DNA of 64,000 nucleotides from Schistocerca nitens. Its lineage: Eukaryota; Arthropoda; Insecta; Orthoptera; Acrididae. Position 1 is the stretch's first letter. Every line of letters starts with the position of its first letter. Position numbers and translations under genes: made by a program. A model generated the notes under the pieces. The model did no database searches and had not been told where the DNA came from. It saw only the letters and a list, made by a program, of their open reading frames with translations. This document shows, one piece after another, positions 33,358 to 44,637 of this stretch. Location of the stretch: NCBI RefSeq assembly GCF_023898315.1, contig NC_064616.1, positions 711,107,389 to 711,171,388 of the forward strand. The letters run 5' to 3'.

Positions 33358-34840
33358 TTGGCCCGACAGGGAATGTTAGCACCTAACCGGTCTAGAGAGC
33401 CCCAGGTGTAAGTCTTAAAATTAATAAAACACTAGGTTAGTAACAGAGCGCAGAATCAGTTCCGTTAAAGCGCTGGAATCGTTTTCATAGATACCGTCAC
33501 AAACTAACAAACGGTAAAGCTGTTCCGAAAGATATCAGGCGGCGTCCTATCCACTGTGAACTGAAATACTCTTAATTTTTGTAAGAACGTTGTGACATGA
33601 GGTTGCAACACAGAGATGGACATAACAGAATTACGAGAATAATGGGTCAGAAATTGTCGTCACATAAGTAAGAAATATTAAGAAGAAAGTAAATTGTGGT
33701 TTGGAGAGAGGAGCAGCGTTAATTTTGACGTTCATAACCATCTTAAGGACCGGCCTTATAGAACAGTGCCTGCTGCACCAATCGTCGGCTTACAAACAGG
33801 CACGGACCATGCAACAGTATTCTGCGAGCTGCTTTAACTGTAAAGTATTTTGTGGCTGTCACTGTAGTCTTGCCTGTATGACAGTGTTGGTTGGAAGTAG
33901 ATGTTTCTTCACGGATGTGGTCGAATAGGTAGTACAGCTTGTTGGCTGCATACTCTTGAATTAATTTTTCGTTTCATCTCAACGTATTTTTCCTAAATAC
34001 ATAAGATAATGGCTTTTCAGTATCCTCTCCTTCGCAAGGGGTCATCAAGCAATCAACGCTCTTCGATAGACATAGTGATTCTGTGTCGTATCGCTGATTC
34101 ATATTTAGCGCAGGTAGAAATCAATTTTACTCGAAAGAGTGATGTCAAAACTTCATCATTTGGAATACCTCACATATTTGTTATACTAGGCCGGACCTTA
34201 CGTTGGTTATGAATTTCAGCATTAACGCTGCTCCCCTCTCCAAACCACAATTTGCTTTCTTCTTAACATTTGTTACTTCTATGATGACAGTTTGACCCCA
34301 CTGTTCTTGCAGTTCTTTGACGTCAGGGTCTGTGTTGTCACGTCATGTCACAATGCCCTTACAAAATTAAGAATACGAAGGTTGGAACTTTTATAGTTGC
34401 AGGTATTTATTTACAGCTCGTACAAAATAGATACGTGTTTCAAAGTTTTACTGACCTTCAAAGTAGTCACCAGCATTGTTATAACCTGGTCGTAGGTTGT
34501 GTTCCAAAAATGAACAGCATTGAGACACTTTCTGCAGGACCTGGCCATCACTTTGCAGGACAATGCTCAAGCACGTACAGTGTAAGCTTTTACTGATTTG
34601 TTTGACTGATGGGGCTGCTAAGTGCTATACCACCTACTGCACTTCCCTGACTTAAGCCCTCGTGAGTTCAACTCGATTTCTAAGCTGAAGGAAACACTTC
34701 AAGGCATTCGCTTCAGAACTGCTATAAATTCGTCGGCCAATAGACCGCGCCGCTCGAACTGTCAACACAACTGGCACTGCTAAGAGTATCCTACAACTTC
34801 TACATCGCTGGAAACGGGTTATACACAATGCTGGTAACTA

Positions 34841-36262
34841 CACTCCTGGAAATTGAAATAAGAACACCGTGAATTCATTGTCCCAGGAAGGGGAAACTTT
34901 ATTGACACATTCCTGGAGTCAGATACATCACATGGTCACACTGACAGAACCACAGGCACATAGACACAGGCAACAGAGCATGCACAATGTCGGCACTAGT
35001 ACAGTGTATATCCACCTTTCGCAGCAATGCAGGCTGCTATTCTCCCATGGAGACGATCGTAGAGATGCTGGATGTAGTCCTGTGGAACGGCTTGCCATGC
35101 CATTTCCACCTGGCGCCTCAGTTGGACCAGCGTTCGTGCTGGACGTGCAGACCGCGTGAGACGACGCTTCATCCAGTCCCAAACATGCTCAATGGGGGAC
35201 AGATCCGGAGATGTTGCTGGCCAGGGTAGTTGACTTACACCTTCTAGAGCACGTTGGGTGGCACGGGATACATGCGGACGTGCATTGTCCTGTTGGAACA
35301 GCAAGTTCCCTTGCCGGTCTGGGAATGGTAGAACGATGGGTTCGATGACGGTTTGGATGTACCGTGCACTATTCAGTGTCCCCTCGACGATCACCAGTGG
35401 TGTACGGCCAGTGTAGGAGATCGCTCCCCACACCATGACGCCGGGTGTTGGCCCTGTGTGCCTCGGTCGTATGCAGTCCTGATTGTGGCGCTCACCTGCA
35501 CGGCGCCAAACACGCATACGACCATCATTGGCACCAAGGCAGAAGCGACTCTCATCGCTGAAGACGACACGTCTCCATTCGTCCCTCCATTCACGCCTGT
35601 CGCGACACCACTGGAGGCGGGCTGCACGATGTTGGGGCGTGAGCGGAAGACGGCCTAACGGTGTGCGGGACCGTAGCCCAGCTTCATGGAGACGGTTGCG
35701 AATGGTCCTCGCCGATACCCCAGGAGCAACAGTGTCCCTAATTTGCTGGGAAGTGGCGGTGCGGTCCCCTACGGCACTGCGTAGGATCCTACGGTCTTGG
35801 CGTGCATCCGTGCGTCGCTGCGGTCCGGTCCCAGGTCGACGGGCACGTGCACCTTCCGCCGACCACTGGCGACAACATCGATGTACTGTGGAGACCTCAC
35901 GCTCCACGTGTTGAGCAATTCGGCGGTACGTCCACCCGGCCTCCCGCATGCCCACTATACGCCCTCGCTCCAAGTCCGTCAACTGCACATGCGGTTCACG
36001 TCCACGCTGTCGCGGCATGCTACCAGTGTTAAAGACTGCGATGGAGCTCCGTATGCCACGGCAAACTGGCTGACACTGACGGCGGCGGTGCACAAATGCT
36101 GCGCAGCTAGCGCCATTCGACGGCCAACACCGCGGGTCCTGGTGTGTCCGCTGTGCCGTGCGTGTGATCATTGCTTGTACAGCCCTCTCGCAGTGTCCCG
36201 AGCAAGTATGGTGGGTCTGACACACCGGTGTCAATGTGTTCTTTTTTCCATTTCCAGGAGTG
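34841..36262 (-). mobile_element. complete Tc1-like transposon (level 3 of nest)
   Basis: A 1,422 bp element with about 28 bp terminal inverted repeats (cactcctggaaattgaaata... at 34841 and its complement ending at 36262, about two mismatches), flanked by TA at 34839-34840 and 36263-36264. It contains one long open transposase frame and is the least decayed DNA transposon in the window. Confidence 0.96.
34996..36018 (-). CDS. Tc1-like transposase, open frame
   Basis: Open frame of 340 codons from ATG at 36016-36018 (MPRQRGREPHVQLTDLERGR), the usual Tc1 length. The frame stays open for 72 further codons upstream, but those lie partly in the terminal region and look non-coding, so I chose the internal Met. 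Domains: helix-turn-helix about 10-55 (IAQHVEREVSTVHRCCRQW), an RRPGTGPQRR linker about 60-69, a second helix-turn-helix about 70-115, then the RNase-H-like catalytic domain with Asp155 (VVFSDESRF), Asp244 (LLFQQDNARPH) and Glu277 (SPDLSPIEHVWDWM). I count 32 residues between Asp244 and Glu277, two fewer than the classical Tc1 34. C-terminus IAACIAAKGGYTLY. Both terminal repeats are present, so it could be autonomous; activity is not shown. Confidence 0.93.
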   Translation of the reverse strand: MPRQRGREPHVQLTDLERGRIVGMREAGWTYRRIAQHVEREVSTVHRCCRQWSAEGARARRPGTGPQRRTDARQDRRILRSAVGDRTATSQQIRDTVAPGVSARTIRNRLHEAGLRSRTPLGRLPLTPQHRAARLQWCRDRREWRDEWRRVVFSDESRFCLGANDGRMRVWRRAGERHNQDCIRPRHTGPTPGVMVWGAISYTGRTPLVIVEGTLNSARYIQTVIEPIVLPFPDRQGNLLFQQDNARPHVSRATQRALEGVSQLPWPATSPDLSPIEHVWDWMKRRLTRSARPARTLVQLRRQVEMAWQAVPQDYIQHLYDRLHGRIAACIAAKGGYTLY

Positions 36263-36544
36263 TATTTTGAAGGTCAGTAAAACTTTGAAACACCTATCTA
36301 TTTTGTACGAGCTGTAAATAATTAGTTGCCACTATTAAACTTCCAATCCTCGTATTTCAGTTCATAAAGGATAGGAGGCCGCCTGATATTTTTTTTTTCA
36401 AAAGCTTTACCGTTTGTTAGTTTCTGATAGTATCTATGAAAACGATGCCTGCGTTTTCATGGAACTGATTTTGCTCCGTGTTACTAACCTAGTGTTCTAT
36501 TATTTTTAGGTCTTACACCTTGCGGCTCCCTAGACCAGTTAGGT

Positions 36545-37679
36545 TCCACACGCAATGCGGTCGTGGAGAAAGAAGCTGGACAAGAACAGAAGGAAACGAA
36601 GGAGCCAACAAAAGCCTGTCGTATCACATAGAACTTTTCAGGTAGTGAAAACAACTTCGTAACCGTCGTTTCTTATATGAGTGAACTGAAACTTTTTCAC
36701 CTTTAGTGTAACATCACAGAATTCAGTACTCATGTGGTGGAGGTAACTCTCTTAGCACAGGAAAGATAAACATTTTAGAGACTGTGCCCTCGACGGGAAG
36801 ATAAATACAAAGTTGTGAGAGCAAAAGGCGGCGTGGGTATTCTTGCGTCGCATACGGCTTCTTCCTCCATAATGCCAGGCGCGTATTGGCACGCAGGCGA
36901 CTAAGGGCTGGGCAGGGCAGCACAGGCCAGGTTTTTGTGACACGAGTGAAAACGCAATAACAGATTGAGGCACAGGCCGCGGCAGAGCAGAGCTTCAGCC
37001 TTCGCCGCGCAGTGTCCGGGACACAGTCTTGCGCCACACAGCTGACGACGGGTGATTGGCGGCACGCACACCAACTGCTCTCGTGGTGTGGGCTCGACAG
37101 TGGAAACTGTCTCCTAATATGTGCACACATTGTGTCGCAAAGTATTTCCTGCCCTGCCCTTCGTCGGCTGCGTCTCAGTGATCCGATTGACAGATACTGT
37201 CAAAGAGTTAATGAACTACTTCGACCCTTCTCTCCGCGCCAAACTTCCTGGAGCTCCACAAACAGCGATCCCTGGGGTCGATAACTCGAGACGTATTTGT
37301 ATTCCATGAAACTGAGAGAGATCATTTCGTTCAAAGACCCACAGGACTGTAATAGGAGTGGCTGGGAGCTGGGCAGATGGAAAATGCACTATAGTTTGCA
37401 GAAGTCCATCAGCATCAAAAAATGAGAGCATGTATCTGGGAGACACAATCTGAAAGTTTATCGTCACAATACAGCGTTGTGCCATATTAAATTGTACACA
37501 TTAAAAAAATGAAATACAACCAGAAATTATTCCCAGCACCATAGCAAATAATAAGGGATATGGTTATTTTAGCTGATAGTGACGTGGTATGTTATTTGCG
37601 AGGTTTCCCAAGAAATCTAGGGGCAGTGAATCTCGTTCCTGAGAAACAAGAGGAAGGCTCGAAAGATCCTGGTGATGGC
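36545..37679. other. unassigned; GC-rich middle
   Basis: 36830-37110 is GC- and CpG-rich (for example gccttcgccgcgcagtgtcc). A 135-codon minus frame at 36723-37130 has no recognised family and low-complexity Cys/Ser/Arg composition. Could be regulatory or a 5' UTR; no evidence either way. Confidence 0.3.
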
Positions 37680-37900
37680 TGGCAGGGGTGCAATTAGTCA
37701 CCCCTATGCATCCCAGAAAAGTTCAGTGGGGTTCGTATCCACGATCTTGGCTCGGTAGTCTATTCCTGGTCTGTGGAAAATGCATGATAGAGAAAAGCTC
37801 GATGTGGACGGGCATTACCAGAGACGAAGAGGACCATCAACGAAGAGGAAGCGTTCAGGAACTGCATCTCTGAAAGAATACACGTGTGGCTACAGTATCT
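37680..37900 (-). pseudogene. Tc1-like transposase scrap
   Basis: Minus-strand translation gives SLMVLFVSGNARPHRAFLYH, where GNARPH corresponds to the catalytic DNARPH with Asp lost, and then IVDTNPTELFWDA, corresponding to SPDLNPIEHLWD. About 200 bp of catalytic domain only. Confidence 0.5.
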
Positions 37901-37916
37901 CATATGCAGGGTGGTC

Positions 37917-38394
37917 AGAAAAAGTCTGAAAAGCTTGTAAAAGGGCGTTGCACGGTAGGTTGTGCTGAGAAATAGTTAAGGAAAAATTCTATACGCTTCG
38001 CCGTTTCAGAGTTAATTATCACTGAAGGTAGCCAATCAGGTGTTTGAGCGGGCAAATTCCAGCGGCTCGCCAGAGATTGTGTCGTCGAATTTGTGCTTCG
38101 TTTGGTTTCCTAAAATCGAACAGTAGAGCGATGCAAAAGTTGGACGTGGGACGGTAGTAAGGCTCGAACCCGAACCAAGGAGTGAGCGGTCTCTAGCGCT
38201 ATCATCGACGCTACTAGAACAATTGGCACTAGGTGTCTTTGACGAATTGTCTGAATTTGCGCGCGCAACGGTCTGATTGGCTAACTACAGTGTTAATTAA
38301 TTCGGAAAAGGCGCAACGTATCGATTTTTTTTCTTAAGAATGACTTTTCAGCACAACTCACCCTGCATCACCCTTACAAGCTTTTCGGACTGTA
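37917..38394. mobile_element. MITE with about 100 bp TIRs and tRNA-like centre
   Basis: Left arm begins cagggtggtcagaaaaagtc; the right arm, read in reverse, gives cagtccgaaaagcttgtaag and then ggttgtgct/gttgtgctga, aaatcgatacgttgcgcc and ccgaattaatta, matching the left arm through about 38030. The right end lacks the last 15 bases or so of the left terminus. Within the loop, 38155-38215 read on the minus strand contains ggttcgggttcgagcc, a strong B box in a tRNA-like setting. No coding capacity. Confidence 0.72.
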
Positions 38395-38539
38395 TAAATG
38401 TCTGGGCACTAGAATGTCCCTCAAACCGCCAACGATGATTTGTGGCTCTGTACTACCATTCAACACAATGATTACCCACATTAGGAACACCAACCTGGTC
38501 TGCCCACGATGTTTGTGATTTCTTACTGTCTACAACCTT

Positions 38540-38775
38540 CCTTTGTTCGGCTCTGTAGCCGAGCGGTCAGTGCATCCGACTGTGTGCGGATGATGATGAT
38601 GATGATTTGCGCGGTTATCAGCGCCCGTACAAATTCCCAACCTTTGCTCAGTCCAGTCTCGCCACTTTCATGAATGATGATGAAATGATGAAGACAGCAC
38701 CTACACTGTCATCTCGAGGAAAGTGAAAATCCCTGATCCCGCCGGGAATCGAATCCGGGATCCAGGGAAGTAACA
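38540..38775 (-). repeat. third tRNA-related SINE type with (GAT)n tail
   Basis: Read on the minus strand: B-box-like gattcgattcccggcggga near 38740, then gggattttcactttcctcga, gaaagtggcgagactggact, gagcaaaggttgggaatttg and a tail of (atc)n at 38588-38605. The short piece 38540-38585 on the plus strand (gtagccgagcggtcagtgc) is a separate tRNA-like head that the tail abuts. Confidence 0.68.
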
Positions 38776-39440
38776 TAAAACATTCATTATCCATGGAACT
38801 CTGCAAACCTTCTTTCATCAAAATCTGCGTTACATTTGCGGCACATTTTGACAAGTATATCTTTAAAAAGCCAACATGTTCTTCTGATCTAGCCAGCGAA
38901 AATATTTTTACCTTGTCGGTCGCAGCAGGATGGTTATCGACACTGTGGGTACATATGGGTTAACGTTCAGCTGACTGAGTTGTGCGCTTGTGTGCAAGTT
39001 TTTCGATACTGCAGCAAATGTGTGCACTATCGCCAGGGAAGGTCGTTGGAACAGACATGCTGTGGCGTTCGTACCACAAAGCGTGAGCAGTTACCAGAAC
39101 AGAGTGTTCCTCGTATTTGTACGAGACCTCGTAGCCTGTTGTCCATAAGGATTGCTAAACTTTGTTAAAAAATTAAAAAAAATAAGAAATCAAGTAAGGT
39201 TCATATTATTTGTAAGTAAAATTGAATATTCATCCGTGTCCGAGGCAAGTTTATACTTAGTAACAAAGACGTTCATCTAGGCTTGGGACCGGCAGTGGCT
39301 GTTGCAAGGCAGCTAACCCCAGACGGAGGATCAAGAGATTTCACCAGTTGAGATACGTGAGATCTTGGTTTACCAGCAACAACAACATACAAATGGACAT
39401 CAAGCAAAGAATAGCAGTGTGAATGAAATGCATGTATTCC
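38776..39440. other. unassigned spacer
   Basis: No gene or TE recognised. Confidence 0.4.
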
Positions 39441-39946
39441 CACAGGAAGATGCTCAGCTCAAAATCTATATCAACAAATACTGAAATGAGAATCTGTAAT
39501 ACAGTGATATGCCCAGCAGTAATGTAAGGTTCAGAAACCTGGAGCATGACAAAACACGAAAAGGATAAACTGTTAATGTCTGAAAGGAAAGTAATGAGAA
39601 CCTATGGGGACCAACCGTGGATAAAGGAGGATGGAGGAAGAGGAGGAATGAGGAAATCTCTCTCTTGAAGCAACAACCAACAATAATGAAGCAGCTGAAG
39701 AGCAAGAGAAGCCAGTGTGCAGGGCATTTAGCCCGTATGCCAAAAGAAAGACAGATGCAGAAAGCATTTGAGGGGATACCGAACACCAGACGCCCGATAC
39801 GAAGACCAAGGCAGCGCTGGATGAACGAGCAGGTGATGGGCCTGGTAGCCCTGGAGACTGAGGACACCAGGAGGATCCGAGCACAAAACAGAAAGGAATG
39901 TAGGCAATTCGTGGATGCAGCAATTGGTCTGTATGGCCTGTGACAG

Positions 39947-39948
<2 letters not shown>
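39441..39948 (+). pseudogene. LINE C-terminal region (family B type)
   Basis: 3' end of a non-LTR element. Plus-strand: EMRICNTVICPAVM then GSETWSMTKHEKDKLLMSER (SETW is the hallmark after the RT domain), VMRTYGDQPW, then open 39617-39943 (108 codons) with QLKSKRSQCAGHLARMPKER (usually LQWAGHVARM), TRRPIRRPRQRWMNE and QFVDAAIGLYGL followed by a stop. One stop before SETW and one shift near 39640. Confidence 0.82.

Positions 39949-40004
<56 letters not shown>
39949..40004. repeat. (TA)28 microsatellite at LINE 3' end
   Basis: 56 bp of perfect TA starting five bases after the LINE stop region (ctgtgacagct). Position suggests it grew from the LINE's 3' tail. Confidence 0.97.
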
Positions 40005-40009
<5 letters not shown>

Positions 40010-40330
40010 TAATATTCTGAAAACACTACCTGTCGTAATAACTAGATGGTAGGTCATTTATATATATAAAAAAAAGAAAAACCACAGTAATGTGCGAGCT
40101 AAAACTGCTGGCATGCAGTGCGGTCTGGTACTTGTTGAGAGCTTAGTTGCTGAGTTAGAAAAGGAAAAAAAAATTAGAAACAGCATTGCACTTTTATTGT
40201 ATTCTGGAATGAAATCCTCCATCTAAATAGAAAAATATTTTAGTTTGGTTTTTATCTTATAACTCGTTCCGTTGTGCACTGTCTTCAGATCAGCGGTTGG
40301 AAACATAATGTACATAAATAAAGCTACAAA

Positions 40331-41414
40331 GGTAAATTGGTCACTCCCCAAAACTGTGCGCTAATATCGCGTAACACTGCCTCCAAGCTTGATAATGGCT
40401 ACAATTCGACGAGGAAGGGATTCCACTAGTTTCTTCACGTATGCCATATCCAGCTGAAGCATCTCATTCATTGATGATTAGATCCCGTAGAGCTACCAAA
40501 TAGGCGGGGGATGAGGAGGGAGGGAGGGTGATATTGACTTCTACGTTTCACCGCTGTTGCAAATAGTCTCAGACAGTTACTATAGTATTAAGATAGTGTA
40601 CCTGAGTGTTCACCCAACCAGGAACGTGTACGTAATGCCCTTTGAACGCGTCTGTTGTCATCTTGGAAGTTTGGTGTGTCCACAGCATACTCGTCATGAA
40701 AATGTAGAAGAAAGGGCAAAAATCTGGTCGCCGAGGATTATGAAATAAAGATTCTGGTTTGTTCTCATGGCAGCCAGAAGAATAGGCCCAAGTCATGGTA
40801 CGAAGAACGCCCCCCAAAAATCACAGAAGCACTTCCTACCTTAATCACACCCTCTACACACTGCGGGCTGAAAGCGTCATTGGACCGTTGGTGCACTCTT
40901 CAGCTTTCATTATTTGAAAAGAGGTAAAATCGCAGCTAGTTGGACCGCAATACCTTCCTCCAGCCATCTATGGTCCAATAAAGTCTGTGGCCCATTGAAG
41001 AGATACAGTTTTGTGCTGCTGGACGCAATAGCCTTTTACGAGACGGCTCCAAAAGCCCATTGCAACCAGTTCCTTTCGCAACGTTCGTTCGGAAACTGCT
41101 TGACATGAACTTGCATTCACTGACAGCAAAAATTCATGTCGGGATTGAAATCGATTGTCACTGACAATCCTCCGGTCCTAGACTGTTTGGATATTTTTAC
41201 GGCTATCATTCAACGTAGACGCGCCGGGCAGTCCGCGCTGATACACCAACAAATCGGGCATCTTTATTCACGGCAGTCATGGACACGTCCAAACACGACA
41301 GTTTATTTCAGTCACCTTGTCGCGCCTACACGTCGACTCGTTTTTGCACCATCTACAGCGCCCGAAGCAACCAGTGAGCCCTTTTAAGGGGGAGATTAAT
41401 ATTTTGTCCAGTGA
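40331..41414 (-). mobile_element. Tc1-like transposon, 3' end truncated
   Basis: Right (5') end reads, on the element strand, cactggacaaaatattaatc starting near 41413. No matching terminal repeat on the left; the sequence changes near 40331 just after the transposase stop codon. A short G-rich insertion (gaggagggagggaggg, 40511-40527) disturbs the coding region. Confidence 0.72.
40361..41261 (-). pseudogene. Tc1-like transposase pseudogene
   Basis: Start ATG 41259-41261 (MPDLLVYQRG). Following blocks: RFQSRHEFLLSVNASSCQAV and SERTLRKELVAMGFWSRL (second helix-turn-helix), LQWATDFIG, GGVLRTMTWAY with ENKPESLFHNPRRPDF, a catalytic FQDDN at about 40660 (another frame), WLGEH, and the C-terminus YVKKLVESLPRRIVAIIKLG ending at TAG 40361-40363. 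Many frameshifts; the catalytic Glu region is lost in the rearranged part near 40520. Confidence 0.75.
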
Positions 41415-43867
41415 GGTTACGCAACAAGAATTCTAGCACGAAATATGCCATCTCTTCTATATTTACCCAACGCTAACATAGGAGCTATAAGTATGAACCT
41501 AGACTTGTGGTAACAGGTATGAAGAAAACAAATGTACTGCCACATGGCATTGACATATTACACCGTAGTCAAATGACGTATCAAAAAACAAAAGAAAGAA
41601 CCACTCTTGTAGCTAAGAAATTGGAGGTATTAGTATTTTTTGCATTTAAAACCATAAGTGAATGAAAACTAGCAGATATAATGTTTCTAAACAAATAAAG
41701 ACTCTAGGTAAAAGAAATAAGTATCCCGTGTGTCTAGGTCTAACGAACGTGTGGTAACATAAGACCTATAGCAAGATGCGCCCTTGACCCTACAGACATA
41801 CACTGGGGAGAATTAAATCCCCCACAAATTTCTTTTGTTGATTACTCACTTGATTTTAACTTCGGAAAATGTTAGTGAGCATGTAAATTAGCTTGATAGT
41901 GCTGGCCTAAGCAGCCAGTATCTTGTGGTTTTTTTCTGCTCTACCTGCGCAGTAATGTTAATAGACAGATGATGTGGGATTTGTTGGACCCCTGTGTGTC
42001 TTCTGTGGATTAGATAGGCCGTGCGACCAAGGAGGCTGATCAGTAACAAGCAGACTAGGTGCAAAGGAGATGTAGCTTCTGCCCCCAGCAACCGTGACAG
42101 AAAAACGAAAAACAGCTCTACTTCATGCGACTTAAGCATGTGTGATGAACACAGAGTACTAATATGCTATGAGCGCTTAGAGTGACAAACAATATCAAGA
42201 AATTATATAGGTAAGACAGACTGCTGCAGAATCTGTAACTTCTTTGTTTTGTCAGTAAATCTGACATTATTTGTGGATAATGGGATCATTGTTTTGGTTA
42301 TGACGCGTTTCAGTGATTCCCTATCGGTTTTTCATCTTTCACGCCCAATGAGTTGCACCTGTTTGTTTCTGTATACCTGTTCATTCTTAAATTTATAATA
42401 ACGCTAAAAAATTATTTTCTTGTTTAAGTGATGACAAAGTATTTAAAATTTCATTAACCTGTAATTCAACTACAAGATAACACCATAAAATCAGTACATA
42501 TAGTGGTTTTATGTACGTAAGTGTGTCTTTTAAACTGTCATCTAAAAGATGTCGCTCTATGGTTGGGGTAAAATATGAAAGGAAAACAAGATGGAGACGC
42601 GATACTGTTTCTTTAGGACTTCCAATTAGTTATTAACGAGCTCTAATATAAACCATGACGCGATGAAATGTAAACATCAAACATTGACAGTCACTCAGTA
42701 AACCCACGTTTAGGAGGAATTAGAACGTGTTAAGTGTTGGCGAGTTCATGCTTTTGGATAAATGACCCCCAACCCTCCCCCCCACCTTCTCCCCACTCTC
42801 CTTCACTTCATATCAAAAGAGTTTATTGGACTCCACATTTCGACAAACGGCCCGTCAGCGGCCGTTTTGAAGTGCAGAGCTAACAGATATCAATTTCCGT
42901 AACAACCGGTAACTGTAAATCAATATCTTCGATTACTGGTTGAATTTAAGTGTTCGAAATTGGTGAAGTAGTTTAGTTTATCAGTACTTGCGTTAGTAGG
43001 TGATGCATTCATGATGTGTATTATGATCACAGAGACCTTTTTTGTTTCGAGTCTCATCGCTGCGTATAGGAAGCACTGAGGTTCATTTGTTTTCGGACGA
43101 GCGCTTGCGTCAGAATTTGTCGCGACAGGTCAGAGTGTCATAGATACGCCTATCGCCAACAAAACAAGATGACAGCTCAAAATACACCAAATGTCTCTTC
43201 TTCCTAGGATTATTCCGCAACTCGTCTAATTAATCTGAACTCACACCTTGTGTTGGTAACGCCTTTACCAACAAAAAGGCAAATGCGGGAATAAAATACG
43301 TCAGTATGGCTACAAATTATTCATGGAAATAACACAACTAGCCATTTATAGCTAACTCCCAAGCCCTCCCCCTCCCAAGTTTTCTCCGTTCGGTGAACTA
43401 GTTAGTTTATGCCGAACAACTTAAAACAATCACAATTCTTGTAAGTTGTACAATAACACGTAGTGAGAGAATATCTTCGTCGGCAATCCTGATTTTCTGT
43501 TGCCTAATTTACCTATTAGGCGAGATGTCTTTATACACCGACAATACTTCCTATCTGCTGCGTTCTGTTGCTATTCAGCAAGGATGTATCGAAAGTATAA
43601 AAGCAGTATTAGAGATGTAAACATGATCAAGACATATCATTCTAGATGTCACAGCGAATCGTGCTTTAGCAGCAGGTACAAAGTAACAATGACTTTAATG
43701 CAAGAAACTTACTGAATTTAAGGATCTGAAAAGTAAAGTGTACATATAACGGAGCAAAATGTGAAGACCTTGAAGTTATGGCACAGAGTGCAAAGCAGTA
43801 AGAACTTACTATAGTTGACGTAACTATTCTTACTTTTCAAAGGATGGTGAGTTAAGGAGGGGGAAGG

Positions 43868-43869
<2 letters not shown>

Positions 43870-43919
<50 letters not shown>
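43870..43919. repeat. (GA)25 microsatellite
   Basis: Uninterrupted GA dinucleotide preceded by a G-rich run. Confidence 0.97.
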
Positions 43920-43920
<1 letters not shown>

Positions 43921-44582
43921 GGGACTTTAGGGCAAGGGGAGGCAAGATCTTGTTAATTTCACAGTTATCTTGTAATAAACTGTTAGATTCTGTCAATTCA
44001 AGATAACCTCCGGAATGATTTGAAGCTACATAAGTTTGTAGAATTTCAATCAAAGTTTTATTTTCCCTGAATGTAAAATTTTCCATTGATAATTTTCTAT
44101 GAGTAACTGTCCATTTTGACTGTCGGAACAATAAAGTAAAAATAACACCGTTCTGTCATGTAAAGAATACCGCGCGACTGTGTTTGGTACGTCGTAACTG
44201 CAACATGTGAACGGGTTACGCATCTATTTCCAGACTGGTCAACTCAATAAAAGCAACTTACACAGAATACGCTAAATTCAGGTTACTTAAAACATCAGGT
44301 AGTGTGTAAGAAGAGTATTATATCTGTAAATAAGAGTTGGTGGAGCCACACAGCCCGTGTTGCCTTCTTGTATTTTCGTACTTCGAGTAATGAGCTTTGC
44401 TGCATGTGTGTCATTTGCCGAGCTTGCAGCAAATTAGTAGCAACGTATTGCGTATCTATCCTTGCCAAAACTTTCGCCGAGAATCTGACTTTCCTATTGT
44501 TGTTCTCCTATCATGCGTAGTAACAACCTGCAAGTTACTTTTAATGAAAATGACCGAGGCTCTTAAAAACCGCAGAGGTGTG

Positions 44583-44637
44583 CCCCCCCCCCCTTCCTCT
44601 CTCCCTCCCTTCCACCCCCCCCCTCCCTCCCTCTATA
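44583..44637. repeat. poly-C / CCCT tract
   Basis: Runs of C9-C10 mixed with ccctt/ccctc units on the plus strand. Confidence 0.9.

Larger units (their letters stand above)
34376..36352. mobile_element. fold-back mariner derivative (level 2 of nest)
   Basis: Mariner-type element flanked by TA (34374-34375 and 36353-36354) with ends cgaaggttggaac and the complement of cgaggattggaag. The right portion (about 34480-34838 plus 36265-36352) is the 3' part of a mariner transposase in plus orientation: LSPREFNSISKLKETLQGIR near 34660-34700 and LLHRWKRVIHNAGN near 34797-34835. The left 34376-34480 is an inverted copy of the terminal segment (tacagctcgtacaaaataga, tttactgaccttcaaagtag). It is the same type as 53122-53986, with a shorter left arm. 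It is split by the Tc1. Confidence 0.85.
33382..36544. mobile_element. outer fold-back element (level 1 of nest)
   Basis: Once the mariner at 34376-36352 is removed, this is an element of about 1.2 kb with inverted arms near 390 bp. The outer arm 33382-33560 pairs with 36370-36544 (shared cactaggttagtaaca, cgttttcatagata, aactaacaaacggtaaagc, atatcaggcggc). The inner arm 33560-33770 pairs with 34190-34375 (shared caaattgtggtttggagag, gagcagcgttaat). The loop at about 33770-34190 has no transposase; one 75-codon plus frame there has no recognised family. Exact ends and duplication were not resolved. Confidence 0.82.

Noticed and set aside
35483..36270. Long plus-strand frames up to 157 codons
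   Set aside because: Antisense shadows of the Tc1 transposase on the minus strand.
39728..40057. 109-codon minus frame with Tyr-Ile repeats
   Set aside because: Translation of (TA)28 and the antisense of the LINE C-terminus.
43718..44131. 137-codon minus frame with Leu-Ser repeats
   Set aside because: Driven by the (GA)25 repeat; flanking residues show no family.
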